Shown here one piece after another: positions 1 through 11,014 of a DNA stretch of 64,000 bases. The notes beneath the pieces are model-generated. The model saw only the letters and a list, made by a program, of their open reading frames with translations, was not told the DNA's origin and searched no databases. The DNA lies in the NCBI RefSeq assembly GCF_004664715.2, contig NC_051068.1, positions 132,982,101 to 133,046,100 on the forward strand, given 5' to 3'. The first letter of the stretch is position 1; every line of letters starts with the position of its first letter. This DNA is from Peromyscus leucopus (taxonomy: Eukaryota > Chordata > Mammalia > Rodentia > Cricetidae). The position numbers and the translations under genes are program-made.

Positions 1-110
1 ATCTCACTTAAACCGTATAGTCACCTGGCAGTCGAGGCATTCTTATACCTGCGATATAGAATTTGTAGGTTAGAGAGGATATCTTCTTCTTCTCCTCCTC
101 CTCCTTTTTA

Positions 111-205
111 GAGGCAAGGTTTCTCTATTAGGTAGCTCTGGCTGTCCTGGAATTCACAGAGATCCACCTGGGATTAAAGGTGTGTGCCATCACTCCTGGC
201 CTGGC
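111..205 (-). repeat. B1 SINE fragment
   Basis: Antisense B1: the core 'tagctctggctgtcctgg' and 'gggattaaaggtgtg' are present, but part of the middle is deleted. The first 110 bases of the window hold nothing I recognise apart from a CTT/CTC-rich stretch at about 83-108. Confidence 0.75.
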
Positions 206-224
206 CAGGCTGTATTCTTTTCAA

Positions 225-320
225 CCAAGGCCACTGGTAGGAACTGGGACTGCCTCCCACACATGTGCATACCTGCAGACACACACGGAAATCCGCACTT
301 ATGCACACAATAAAATGTGC
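225..320 (+). repeat. B2/B3-type SINE 3' fragment
   Basis: Resembles only the 3' part of a B2/B3 SINE: CA-rich tail with 'acatgtgcatacctgcag', ending in an AATAAAA run. The tRNA-like head is absent. Confidence 0.4.
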
Positions 321-1484
321 TACCAGTGTTTAAAGGAAGAGTTGGGGCTGGGATTTGATTCTGGTTCTCCAGCTAAATGGAGTAAGTCTTCTGAACCCAT
401 TGAGTGGCTCTTCATCTTCTCTGACTCCACTTAATACTTTGTGGGGAACAGGAAGGAAAAGCACAAGGTAGGAGGCTGCTGAGTCTTGCCTCAGCTGCTT
501 CTCTGCACACCAAGGATTTCCCCGTGGCCTGTTGATTTGGAGGTGAGAAGAACCTTCAGCTCTTTAGGTTCCGACTTCCTGGGAAGCCTGGCAGGTATCC
601 CAATCCTGCCCCCCCCCCACCTTAAAAATAGAACAAACTGTGGGGGAGGGAGTGTGTGTTGTCCAGTCTTCCCTTGATTTCACAGTGTTGGCAGGGGGCC
701 AGAAGATGTTCTAAGCCAAACAGCTCCTGCCTGGATCTCTCTCCGGGAAGGGAAGGGCACTGATTTGAAAATAAGCATATCAGAAGCTGGGAAGAAAAAG
801 ATGGCTGAGAGCCTTCCACTTGATGCTGGGCCACCTGCGCCCTCAGGGTCAGGACCCCATCAGAGCGGACTCCTGAGACTGGGGTCTCGTGCTGCATTGG
901 AAATGTTCATTTTTTTAAGGACAAGCTCTCAAATGGTCCCAGCTTCCTTCCAAACCCATCCTTTTGATTTGTGCCAGCTCCCGCAGTTAGTAGTGTGTGT
1001 GACTTCCCAACTACTGTGGCTCCTGGCTCCAGACGTTTTGGTTTATCCAAAATTCAGTGGCTGTAATCAGGAACTTGGAAGGTTAAAGAACAAAAGCTTC
1101 TTTATAAAAAGTTTTAAGTGGGGTGAGACGAGAGAAAGCAGTGTTTATCACGGAAATCACATGTGCCGCCTGCACTCTGAGCCTGTGGGCCCTAGAAACT
1201 CAACTGATTTCCTATGAGTAGGTGGAATTCGTGGCAGTTGGGGGTGAGAAGCAGGGGGCAGGGGGAGAACTCACTGGTAAAGGGTCTTTGCCTGTGGGTC
1301 AGTAAGTAGCCCATTACTTGTTAGTCATTGTTGCAAGTGAAGTCAGAGTCCGGGGATAAATGCCTACTGCAAAGATGAAAGCAGGAAAAATATGACAGGA
1401 GACAAACATTGATGTGCAATATGAATTCTACTAGATTTCATTTATTTTTAAAATAAAAGCTAAAACATGAATCATGGGGAGGAA
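321..1484. other. Unassigned upstream sequence
   Basis: No exon, SINE or other element recognised. The open frames here (for example 765-1217 on +) have no recognisable protein content and no splice or initiation context that would support them. Confidence 0.5.
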
Positions 1485-1640
1485 GGCAAGGAAGACGGAA
1501 AGTTCAAGGCCACCCTGAGCAACTTAGTGAGAGCCTTTCTCAAATAAAAAATACGAAGAGGGCTGGAGATAGAGCGCAGTGTTAGAGTGCTTGCCTAGCA
1601 CGTGAGGGCTCTAGGTTTAATCTTGAGTGCTGAAAACAAG
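1485..1640 (+). repeat. B4 SINE (B1-like part plus ID part)
   Basis: A B1-derived segment ('gttcaaggccaccctgagcaa') is followed by an ID-like tRNA-derived segment from 1561 ('ggctggagatagagcgcag'). This B1 plus ID composite is the B4 arrangement. The copy is diverged. Confidence 0.65.
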
Positions 1641-1930
1641 CAAAACCCCCAACTACAACAACAAAGTACCCCAAACTAAAGCACGTAAAAAAAACTTTAA
1701 GGCCGTTGAGGAAAATATGAATACAGATTGTTAAAATCCCAGTTAATAACTGCTGTAATAGAAAGGAAACCTGATCAGAGGGAACAGGGATTCTCAGGGA
1801 GAAACCAAGGATGGGGACCCCCCCCCCACTTGCCATGTCGGACAACGTTGGCAGGGACTAATGGACACTGAGAAAAATCTTTATCTGAAATCCTTTTCCT
1901 CTAAAATAAACTTCAGAAAGGAAGACCTCA

Positions 1931-2075
1931 AGATGGGTGTGCTGGCTCGTCCCTGAAATCTTAGCACTTGGGAAGCAGAGGCAGGAGGATTGCAGGGAAT
2001 TCAGACCTCTCCTTGGGTTGTTCCTAAGCTATAGAGTCCCTGTCACCCTCTCCCTGCAAAAGAGTAGTAAAAACA
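1931..2075 (+). repeat. B1-like SINE, diverged
   Basis: Contains 'cttagcacttgggaagcaga' and 'ggcaggaggattgcaggg', the B1 core in sense orientation, ending in an A-rich tail. Confidence 0.6.
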
Positions 2076-3032
2076 ACAGTGGCCACAGAAACAGTCCACA
2101 GGGCAGAGAAAGAGTCCTAGAGGGCATTCAGACTAGTAAGTAGCAAAGAGACAAGATTATGTCATGAGGCGAAATCTTTGGTTAAAGCAGTTTCAGTAGA
2201 GATAGGAATTGTTAAGAGTTCTCTGCCCTGAGGTGGCGAGGGTGGGGCCACCTGCATTGTAGACACTCTATGGGTGATCCACACAGAGCCTAGATTAGGG
2301 AATAGATTTCATTTCCTTCCTGTCCTGGAATCGGGAGGAAAAGACAAGCCAGCTAGAAATGTACAAATGTATGGCATATATACACATCTTATGCTTTATC
2401 ATCATCTAAACAACTGTTAAGCATCAGTTGCCCCGGTCTGTAGCAGGCAGAATTGAAGAGTTTGTTTTTAACTTAAATTCTGTTACATGATGCTGGGTGC
2501 AGAAAGGTTGGAACGTTATTACCAGACTTAGGGGGTCACAGCCTACACTCCAACATGCCAAGTTTGGCTCAGTAAGCCAACTAAAGGAGCCAAATTAATA
2601 GTGGAAAGCAGAAGTTTTTTTCAGCGTGACCACTTTGGGAAGAGGGCCAGGGAGCTCCCGTGAGCTCCCCAGTCCATCTGCAGGAGGTACTGAGGTGAGG
2701 GTAGGCCTTAAATAGCAAGAGCAGTCCCCCAAGGCATGGTCTCTGGCCCACCATTGTCTGAGCAGAGTCTTCCCTGGAAGGTCATCTTCTCCCCAAGTTG
2801 TAACTCCCCTAGAGACAGGTTCCTCCTCTAAATACCCACAGGGCGTCCTCCATTTCCTGTCTGCAGGAGAGGAAGTACTAATTTCTTGGATTCATTCCTT
2901 AAACAGTCTGATTAGCTGAAGAAGAGAGTTCCTGAATCTCTAGAATGTATTCACTCCTGCCAGGCAGGTCAGTTACAGGACTGTCCTGTGAACTCACACA
3001 CAGACCATGAAATACACACACTAAATACATAC

Positions 3033-3034
<2 letters not shown>
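2076..3034. other. Unassigned upstream sequence
   Basis: Nothing recognised. No long coding-like frame. Confidence 0.5.

Positions 3035-3081
<47 letters not shown>
3035..3081. repeat. (CA)n microsatellite
   Basis: Uninterrupted CA dinucleotide run of about 46 bases. Confidence 0.98.
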
Positions 3082-3261
3082 GCTTTTAGAGGGTTTTTAT
3101 GGATTGCCTGCTGTTCCTGTGCCCTGCAGACTTTCAGCCATGTTGATGATGATTCTTGAATTTGATGCTCAGGAAATAAAAAGGAGACATACTTGATGAA
3201 CGTAATTCTCCTAACTTTTTCATGTAACTGTCAGGTCATAATTTAAAAATAATAAAACAAG

Positions 3262-3470
3262 GGTTAAGAGAAATCCCTTAACTGTTAAGAGCACTGTCTG
3301 CTCTTCCAGAGGACCCAGGTTTGACTCCTAGCACTTAAATGTTGGCTCACAACTGTTCCTAACTCCAGTTCTAGGGGATTGGATGTCCTTTCCTGATTTC
3401 CTTGGGCATTCAGCATACATGTGGTGCACAGATACCGGCAGAACATCTATTAAACATAAAATAATAAAAC
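3262..3470 (+). repeat. B2/B3-type SINE
   Basis: tRNA-derived head 'ttaagagcactgtctgctct', B-box-like 'ggtttgactcctagcac', CA-rich 3' part and an AATAAAA tail. Confidence 0.85.
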
Positions 3471-3474
3471 AGTC

Positions 3475-3660
3475 CAGGGCTGGTGGCACACATCAGTAAT
3501 CCTAGTTCCTTGGGAGGCCAAAGCCAGAATATATGAGTTCAAGGCCAGCAAGAGAACTCAGTGAGACCCTGTCCTTGTTAGGCGTCTAGCTCAGTGGTAG
3601 AGCGGTTGTTTTGCATATGGGAGGCCCCAAATTCAACCCCAAATACCACATAAAAGTTAA
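3475..3660 (+). repeat. B4 SINE
   Basis: B1-like half ('gttcaaggccagcaagag') joined to an ID-like half ('ctagctcagtggtagagcgg'), ending in an A-rich tail. It lies directly after the preceding SINE. Confidence 0.75.
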
Positions 3661-4487
3661 AAACCAAAAGCCTGTAACAGCAGTTAGCTGAGATGTTTGT
3701 GCATTTGCCTAATGCTTGCCAGTTTTTCTACATGGGTGGAAAGTTCCAAGTGTGGTGTGACGGTGTGGTGTACAGAAATTGTAAAACCCATGATCAGTTA
3801 TGGACCTTTTGTCAGCATTTGGACAGATCCTGCAATGAGCCAGGAGTCTCTCCTCAGCTTTCAGTCGGTTTCTAGTTTGTTGGGCTTGGAGTTAGCTATC
3901 TTCCGTTCATTTGCATGCTCAGTTTGCAGATAAGAGATCTAATTAGGTCCTACAGTGTTAGGCCCATGAGAATGGTAAGTGACTCTACATGAATAATCAG
4001 GCAGTTGCTAAGACTTTAAAACTATAGTGCAGATTGTTGTATGTTTTTGAATGCATGTCACATGTTGGATGGAGGGAATTAAAGATGGAAAAATATTGTA
4101 GCAGTATTAATTCATCTCTATTGGCACTCTGCTTTTGGATAAGTTTAGAAATGAGATCCTTTCAAAGTCAACATACATTTATGCTGTGGTAGCTGGGTTG
4201 TCAATTTAGAAAATATATGGTAATTGATGAAGTACTTGCAGAATAGCAATCACTTATCAGATCAGGAATGTCTACCAACATGGATGAGAGGGACTCATGA
4301 ACACCCCCCCCCCCCATCCTTCATGAGGAGCTGTTGACAGTTGGCGGCTGCTGGGGAGGGAAGAGTTAGTTTTCTTTAGGGGTGTGTGGTTTTGGAAGAA
4401 CATTGGTAGGTTGATCAGTATGTAGGCTGCACAATTGGGCTCTGCAGGTTATTTTAAAAAAGGACATGAAGTTGGGAGTAGCCTGCA

Positions 4488-4488
<1 letters not shown>
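3661..4488. other. Unassigned upstream sequence
   Basis: No exon or element recognised. A C-homopolymer run lies near 4303-4315. Confidence 0.5.

Positions 4489-4542
<54 letters not shown>
4489..4542. repeat. (CA)n/(TA)n microsatellite
   Basis: CA dinucleotides passing into a short TATATA stretch. Confidence 0.98.
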
Positions 4543-5189
4543 GGAGAGATCTAGGAATATCTAGTCTTAGATATATCTAGAGGTGGAGAGGAGGTGCATA
4601 TGAGAAATATGTATATGAGCATGAAACTGTCAAAGAATAAATAAAAATAAACAATAAAAGGAACAAAAGGAATGGGAATGTCATTATTAATAGACATTGA
4701 ACACATGCTGTGCACTTATGGCAGACCATACGTTAGATGTGGTGAGGGAAACGTGGCCAGCCTTCCGTCCTTATGGCACACACATTTGTCTGAGTTGCAG
4801 CTATAAAGGATTGTTGACAAAGTTCAGAGAAGCCTCCCATGAGGAATTGAGCGTTGTCCCGTTGCTGAAGAGCCATGGAGTTAAGTTGGGAGTGTGGGAG
4901 CAGGTTTGGGAGTTGGGGAATAGGATGTGCGAGGGCCTCATGGAGGGAGAAGGGAACCCCGAGTCTTCAATAACAGCAACAGGGTCATACAGTTGGAGAA
5001 GCAGCAAGTGAGGGCAAGTGCTGGGTGAGCCAGGGGAAGGCAGGGTCTTCCTCAGGAGAGCCTTGGGAAATAAGGATTTTTGATGATAGGCTTAGAGGTG
5101 ACATAATTGGAGATGCTCTCACAGAAGATTCCCCTGAGCCTTCCAGTCCTTCACAGTAAGGAGACCAGTGTGGACACATGCTAGAAAAA
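4543..5189. other. Unassigned upstream sequence
   Basis: Nothing recognised beyond short AT-rich runs around 4630-4665. Confidence 0.5.
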
Positions 5190-5209
5190 GGGAGGAGGGA
5201 GGGAGGGAG

Positions 5210-5255
<46 letters not shown>

Positions 5256-5288
5256 GAGGAGAGGAGAGGAGAGGAGAGGAGAGAGAGA
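5190..5288. repeat. Purine simple repeat, GGGA/GA
   Basis: GGGA units, then about 35 bases of pure GA, then GAGGA units. One strand is entirely purine. Confidence 0.97.
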
Positions 5289-5469
5289 TCTTTTTGAAAG
5301 CTATTTAAGGAGTAAATCCATAGGACCTCATGGTAGTTGGGTATGGTAGCACAATGGAAGGTGCTGGAAGCAGGGGACATGGGGATGACTTAGAGGTGAA
5401 GTTGTGACCTTGTTTGAGATGGCTTCAAGACTCGTGTAGTAAGGACAAGTAGAAGCTAGCTCTGTGTAC

Positions 5470-5960
5470 CTCAGGAATCACGGGGGCGGGGGTGCGGAGA
5501 GGGGGGTGCAGGGGGGGCAAGTTAGAGGGAAGGAGGCCAAGTAACCTAGAGAATTCCCTTATGCGATGGCCGAGTAGGGAAGCGCGGGGTTAGGAGGACA
5601 TGGAACACAGAGAGTTTGCAGGAGGGTCAGTGGGGAAGTCTGATGTTGCTGGGAGCTCGGGTGGTGCACCAGCTGAGTCCCTGTTGATGTAATCACTAGC
5701 AGCGGCCGGCTGGCGTCGGAGAGTGATGAGGATGGGGATAAGGATGGCGAGGGCTGAAAAGTGAGATGGGAATGATGGCAAGTGTGTCTGCGAAAGAAGG
5801 GACAGGCCTTCCTAGAACCTCGTACAGGGGTGGGTGGAGCAAGAGAATGCTAGCCGGGAAGGGAAGCCAGAGAGAAGATTGAGGAGAGGGACGGCGATTA
5901 TGGTGGTTACACGTCTCACCGCTGTCCATCATGATTGGAAAGGCGCGGAGGCAGAGGCAT
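5470..5960. promoter_or_regulatory. CpG-enriched, G-rich patch; possible regulatory region
   Basis: I count roughly 20 or more CpG dinucleotides in about 490 bases (for example 'agcgcgggg', 'agcggccggctggcgtcgg', 'ggacggcgat', 'aggcgcgg'), where the flanking kilobases are CpG-poor. The strand is strongly G-rich. It lies 9-10 kb upstream of the first TLCD4 coding exon, so it could be an alternative promoter, an enhancer or an untranslated first exon. No initiator, TATA box or splice donor singles out a transcript, so function is inference. Confidence 0.35.
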
Positions 5961-6457
5961 GAAGTACCAGGTTACACTGTGCCCAGAGTCAGGAAGTAGG
6001 AGAAAGGGAAAACGAGCCCCACGGTGTAGTGAGGAGGGAGTTTAAAGTTGCAGACCAGGCACACAAAGATAATGTGTGAGATTGGCATGATTAAAGAGGC
6101 TCTGCCTGCTCTCCAGCCAGACCAGAGGAGAGGTGCCCTGAGGGCAAGAGCTCCACCCTTGGAAGGCACTGTCTTGTGCAAACCCAAACTCATTTGCAAA
6201 GAGATGAACGCAGGTGCTCAGCTCACTTTCTCCTTTTCTGCAGTAAGCGGTGTAGTCCACATTTAAGGTGGTTCTTCCCACCTTAATTAACCTGGTCTAC
6301 AGATTTCCTCAGATATGCCTAGAGGTTTATCTCCAAGGTGGTTCTATATCCTGTCAGGTTGACAATATTCATTCCCAGAATCAAAGAAGAGGCAATGGAT
6401 CTGTTGGCATCTGTTTTTACTGGGGATTTGAACTTTTCACAAAGTTAATACAGGGGC
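5961..6457. other. Unassigned upstream sequence
   Basis: No repeat or coding exon recognised. Short open frames exist on both strands without recognisable content. Confidence 0.45.
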
Positions 6458-6670
6458 CGACATGACAGTTTGGTGGATAAAGGCACCTGCTACCAAGCCT
6501 GAGGACCTACCAGACTCCGAGTCCCAGGATCCACAGGGTGGAAGGAGAGACGTGATTTCTCTGCAAGGTGTCCTCTGACCTCTACTCATGTGTGTTATGT
6601 GTGTGCCCATATACATTTACACATGTACACACGAAATAAATTAAAATGTTAAAAAAAAAAAGAAAGAAAG
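6458..6670 (+). repeat. B2/B3-type SINE
   Basis: Head 'agtttggtggataaaggcac', middle 'ggtgtcctctgacctctac', CA/TG-rich 3' part, then A-rich (AAAG)n tail. Confidence 0.8.
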
Positions 6671-7027
6671 CTATGATAGCCAATTAAGGAGGAGGAGGAT
6701 ATACCGAGGAGGCCTGAAGGGATGGCTCCGAAGCACTCTGGTGAAAGAGGCAGGCTCCAGGTAGGCAGACAGATAGGGCAGATGATGCAAGTGTTTGTGT
6801 GCTTGGCAACGGAGCCTGAAGATTTTCATAGCTTGGATTCTTTTATTTTTGTGCGGAAGGCTGGGGTTATCTGTTGTAATGGAGGAGACAGCTAGAGGTT
6901 TGGAGTTTTCCTGTGAAACATGAGGTTAGTAGGCCAGGGCAGTGTGCTTATAGAGCAGGGTAGTCTAGAGGACTGTTGGGGCCTTGTATTATTTCATGCT
7001 CACTAATTTCAATCCCTTCTGGCATAT

Positions 7028-7412
7028 GGTTGCTGTGTTAGTTCCTTTTCTGTGCTGTGATAAAACAGCATGACTAAGGCACCTTATTATAGGAGAAAAG
7101 AGTTTAGTTCAACTTACTGTTCCAGAGGGTTAGAGTCCACAATGGTGGGGACAGCGTGGCGGCAGGCATTGGCTGTGGTACCTGGAACAGGATGCCAGAG
7201 CTAACATTGTGAAACCACAGACATGAGCCAGAGAGGGAACTCAAGTGGGCAACCCCTGAAAGCCTGCCCCTAGTGACAGACTTCCTCTAGCCAGGCCACA
7301 CCTCCTAAACCTCCACAAACAAAGCCCCAACCAGGGATCAAGTGTTCAAATGCCAGAGGCTTCCGGGGACATTTCTTTTTCAGACCACCACCGTGGCCTG
7401 CACCAGTGCTCA
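7028..7412 (+). repeat. Rodent middle-repetitive element (RMER-like)
   Basis: Contains blocks I recognise from a common rodent interspersed repeat: 'gctgtgataaaacagcatga', 'ccaggccacacctcctaaac' and 'gatcaagtgttcaaatgcca'. The family name is uncertain. 6671-7027 immediately upstream holds nothing recognised. Confidence 0.5.
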
Positions 7413-7596
7413 TTCGGGACTCATTGCTGAGTAAATAACTGGACATATCCAGAGTTTGGACTTTGCCAGCCACTGACAAGGGAGTTAGAGGGTGTTAGTT
7501 AGTAAGGTTGTTACTGAAATGATGGGCTCCCAAGTGTATCCACTGTCCACTGTACAGCCCCCTAGAAAACCAGAAACTTAATGAAAACACTAAGGT

Positions 7597-7597
<1 letters not shown>

Positions 7598-7646
<49 letters not shown>
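7598..7646. repeat. (TG)n microsatellite
   Basis: Uninterrupted TG dinucleotide run. Confidence 0.98.
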
Positions 7647-7647
<1 letters not shown>

Positions 7648-7648
7648 T

Positions 7649-10199
7649 AGTTTTTGGTTTGTAAGTCAGTTGTGTCGTTCTCAGTTCCACACTGATGACA
7701 ACATCATGATGTGTTGGAATGTCAAAAGACTGAAGTTAATAAAGGTCAAAGGGCTCACGGGGTAAAGGAGCAATGAGTGATTGGAGGATTTGAAAGTGTC
7801 ATTCAGAACAGTCTCGAAGGAAAGGAAGCTGAGGTCAACAAAGACAACACTTCAACACTGTTTTGGAGGCGTAACATGACGGTGAAGTCTGGAGTCTGCA
7901 TGGTTGAAATGGCACACAAGTGCTATTCCAGGTGAGCTTAAAGGACTCCGTCAAAGATGCTGGGCTGTCTAGATGGACAGCGAGTTACTCAAGATGATGA
8001 CAGGCTTAAGGACGCCAGTGAGCTGGGGCCAGTGTCTCTGTGTGGCAGGAAGTACACAGGTTAGAAGATGATACAGATAAGAAGAGGGTGGGTGGCATGG
8101 GTCCTTGGTAAAACCTAAAGGAATATTGGTGTTTTAGTGAGGCGGGAATAGAGGAGGAAGGCCTGAAGGAGAGACCATGAGCAAAGCAGGGACCTGGACC
8201 ACATCTCAGTAAAGTGTAAGACCAGACTGCACTGAGAGCTGTAGGAGAAGAGGATGTCTTCAGGGTGCTAGGAAGAGACGCCAAGGGTGTGGTGCTGCAT
8301 TCTGGGTATGGAGCAGCAGTTCTAGGGAGCACGCGGATGGGCTGGGTCTGGTGACTAGAAGGAATTGTGGGAGCATGGTGAAGATACGGCAGTGGATGCT
8401 GCTGACATTTTTAGTGTGGGCTGATAAAAACGGGGATGAGTTCAGGTCCAGGTGTGGCTGACAGAGGCTCTTACCTCTTGGCCGGAGTGACACCAGGCCC
8501 CATGAGAGCCATGCAAGGTTTGCTGTTGTGTCCAGTATGGGATGAGGAAACCGAGATTCAGTTAAGACGAGCTCAGTAGTTTGGCCAGGGTCACACAGCT
8601 GCCAACTGTGCCAGGGTAGCAGGCATCTGTCAGCCGCCATGCCTGCTTTATATGGTGCTAGGTTTAGAAAACAAAGCTTCACTCATGCTAGGGAAGACCT
8701 AACCCACCGAGCTCCCCTCCCAGTTCTTCTCAAGTCCTTCTGGAGAACTCGCATTCCAGAGCCCAGTGACTCTTCCCAGTGGGGTGTGTTTCTGAAGACC
8801 ACTGTTTTAACAGTTCTCTACTGTGTGATTACTGAGTAAAAGGCTACTCAGACTCACACTTTGATGGAAAGGTCAACTCTTCCCTGCCTGATTGTGAGTC
8901 TGAGGTTTGTTTCCTTGGGCATGATTTATTTATTATACTGTTATCTCTCATTGATTTGTGCCACTTAAAATATTAAGACTCTCTCTCACTCTCTCCCCCT
9001 GGTTTCTTGAGTGTACCTAACCGTATTTTTCCTTTGTGACCGGGAGTCATCATGTCAACTAGGAGAGAGACCCAGTTCTTTGTATGACCTGGTGTATATA
9101 CTGTCTTCACTGCTGTATGTTCTGTGCAGATTAAGTCGTTAGCAGATAGATAGATGGTTGTCAAAATGGACTCACTGAAATGGCCCCAAGGGGAAACCCA
9201 TCGACATCAGGAGGAGCTAGCTCTCAAGTCTACTTCTTACAGGTTTACATCCAGCTTCTAGGTTTTAGCCAGCTTAGGATTCACCAAGTTTTGCTAGCCA
9301 GTCACATTTTTTTCAAGTTAGCCATCAGTCCATCCTGAGAAGAGTTTGGAACTTTGCTGGAATCAAGTTGCCCTTCCTTCATTTGACATCCTCTAGGCCC
9401 TTAGGAGTTGCTGTTTGGTCACTTGTGGGGGTAACACCGGAAGGCATCAGGGATGGCTGAGCTGATGTAGGTTGGGAAATGGGAAGTAGGATAGTGCCGT
9501 CCACTGAGCTGTGTAACCATGGAGATAGGGCTGCTTTAGGCTAGTTCGTTTTGGGCCAGACAGGGGCATGGGACCTGTGTGATCCCATGTGGAGCCACCC
9601 AGAGCTGGTGCAATAGGAAGTGAGTGCTGGAGCTGTACGTAAGGAGAGCTGTATTAGGAGTGAGGAATGCATAACCAAGCAGGGTCTAGTGTACAGAGAA
9701 ACGGTTCGGGGTGGAACGAGGCAGTGAACAATGTCGAGAGTTCATGCCAAGTAGCCTTCATTTGCTTGTGAAAAATGGGGAAAAAAATACGTCTAACAGA
9801 AGAGAGGCACAACTTGAGATTTGGTGGTGGATGTATCTGGAATAAATGTGGGAAACAGGGAAGGGAGCTAGCTGGGGATGGAAAAGGAATGCTAAGCATG
9901 AGTGGCGCATTGTTCTCAGCTTCCTTCTGCCCTGCTGGTCTTAAAGACAAACACGCAGCCCTATCCCAGCCCCCTTTAAGGGTTTTTACAAGTAAACATC
10001 ATGGCAGTGGTTCCTACTTGTTGTGTGTCTGCATGGGAATGGCTTTAGTGATTCAAACATGTGAACGCTGAACTGAGGGGAATGAGAGTCGGAGTTGTGG
10101 GGGGTGAGTGGCTGGTTCTAAACCACTGCATGGAGCTGGGCTGTTTGAGCTTCAGCTGCAAAGCATCCGTCCAGTTGGAGTTGAAATAAAGGGGGAAGT
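7649..10199. other. 2.5 kb of unassigned, SINE-free upstream sequence
   Basis: No SINE, LINE or LTR recognised across 2.5 kb, unusual against a SINE every kilobase or so elsewhere. Open frames up to 140 codons occur (8260-8682, -) but their translations resemble no known family. It could include an untranslated 5' exon or regulatory DNA; I cannot place one. Confidence 0.4.
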
Positions 10200-10535
10200 C
10201 TTGGGCCGGGAGGGTGGCTCTTGCCTGGTATGGTGCTTACCAGACAAACAGGAGGACCTAAGTTTGATTCTCAGAACCCATGAGTAAAGAGGGAAAAAAA
10301 AGAGCAGTTCTGGGAGTCAAGAGACAGGCAGACCCCGAGGCTCACTGTCTAGCTAGTATAGATTACTTGGGCTAGCTCCAGGCCAATGAGACAGCATGTC
10401 TCAAAAAACCAAACCAAACCAACAAACAAATGAAAGACAGAGTAGATGGCTCCCGAGGACTGACCCCAAAAGTTGTCTTCTGGCCTCCGCACACCTACAT
10501 GCCCACACACATCTATACACAAAGAGAATGCTTTT
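10200..10535 (+). repeat. B2/B3-type SINE, long composite
   Basis: tRNA-like head ('gggccgggagggtggctctt'), a middle with B1-like 'gctagctccaggccaatgag' and an internal A-rich stretch, then a 3' part with 'gttgtcttctggcctccgca' and a CA-rich end. Confidence 0.6.
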
Positions 10536-10559
10536 TTCTTTATCAGCCTCTCTTTTATT

Positions 10560-10996
10560 CAGCTTGTTCAAGCAAAACCTCCAACTCACTCCAGGGAGCG
10601 CCATCTCTCTCCAAACCCCGCCCTTAGAGAATCTCCAACAAGGAAAAGCGCCAAAAGCCCAGTTCCCCATTCTTGGTGGCGGGCTGGCAGCTCCTCCCCG
10701 GAAGTTGCCAGCAGCCCACGACCCCATCTAAAAGTGCACAATAATCGGACACAGACCCGGCTTGTGTCAGATCCGTCACCCAGCACCTATGGGGTATTTA
10801 AGCACCCTGCCTTAGATCGGCCATGTGGTTTTCTTCTGCCCCTTCTCCTGCCTCCATCTCTGGGGACTTGGGGGGCCACCCTTGAGCTGCTTTGCCCAAA
10901 TAAATCTGGTCTTTTACATTTTCAATTCGGCTTGATCTGGCTTACTGCGTCGTCGTCGGAGAAACCTGTTATTGGGATACAGAAAACGTGTTACCT
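10560..10996 (+). mobile_element. Endogenous retrovirus 5' LTR fragment
   Basis: Ends immediately upstream of a canonical primer binding site. Inside it are a TATA-like 'ggtatttaag' (about 10792-10801) and a poly(A) signal 'aaataaat' (about 10898), spaced as in a U3-R-U5 unit. C-rich U3 and a GTCGTCGTCGG stretch in U5 are also visible. The 5' boundary is uncertain and the standard TG start was not fixed. No gag, pol or env follows, so this is a truncated relic, not a provirus. Confidence 0.6.
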
Positions 10997-11014
10997 TGGT
11001 GCCGAAACCCGGGA
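10997..11014 (+). other. Retroviral primer binding site, tRNA-Phe type
   Basis: The 18 bases 'tggtgccgaaacccggga' are complementary to the 3' end of mammalian tRNA-Phe including CCA. Position directly after the LTR fits reverse-transcription priming. The complementarity is from general knowledge of the tRNA sequence, not a search. Confidence 0.7.
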
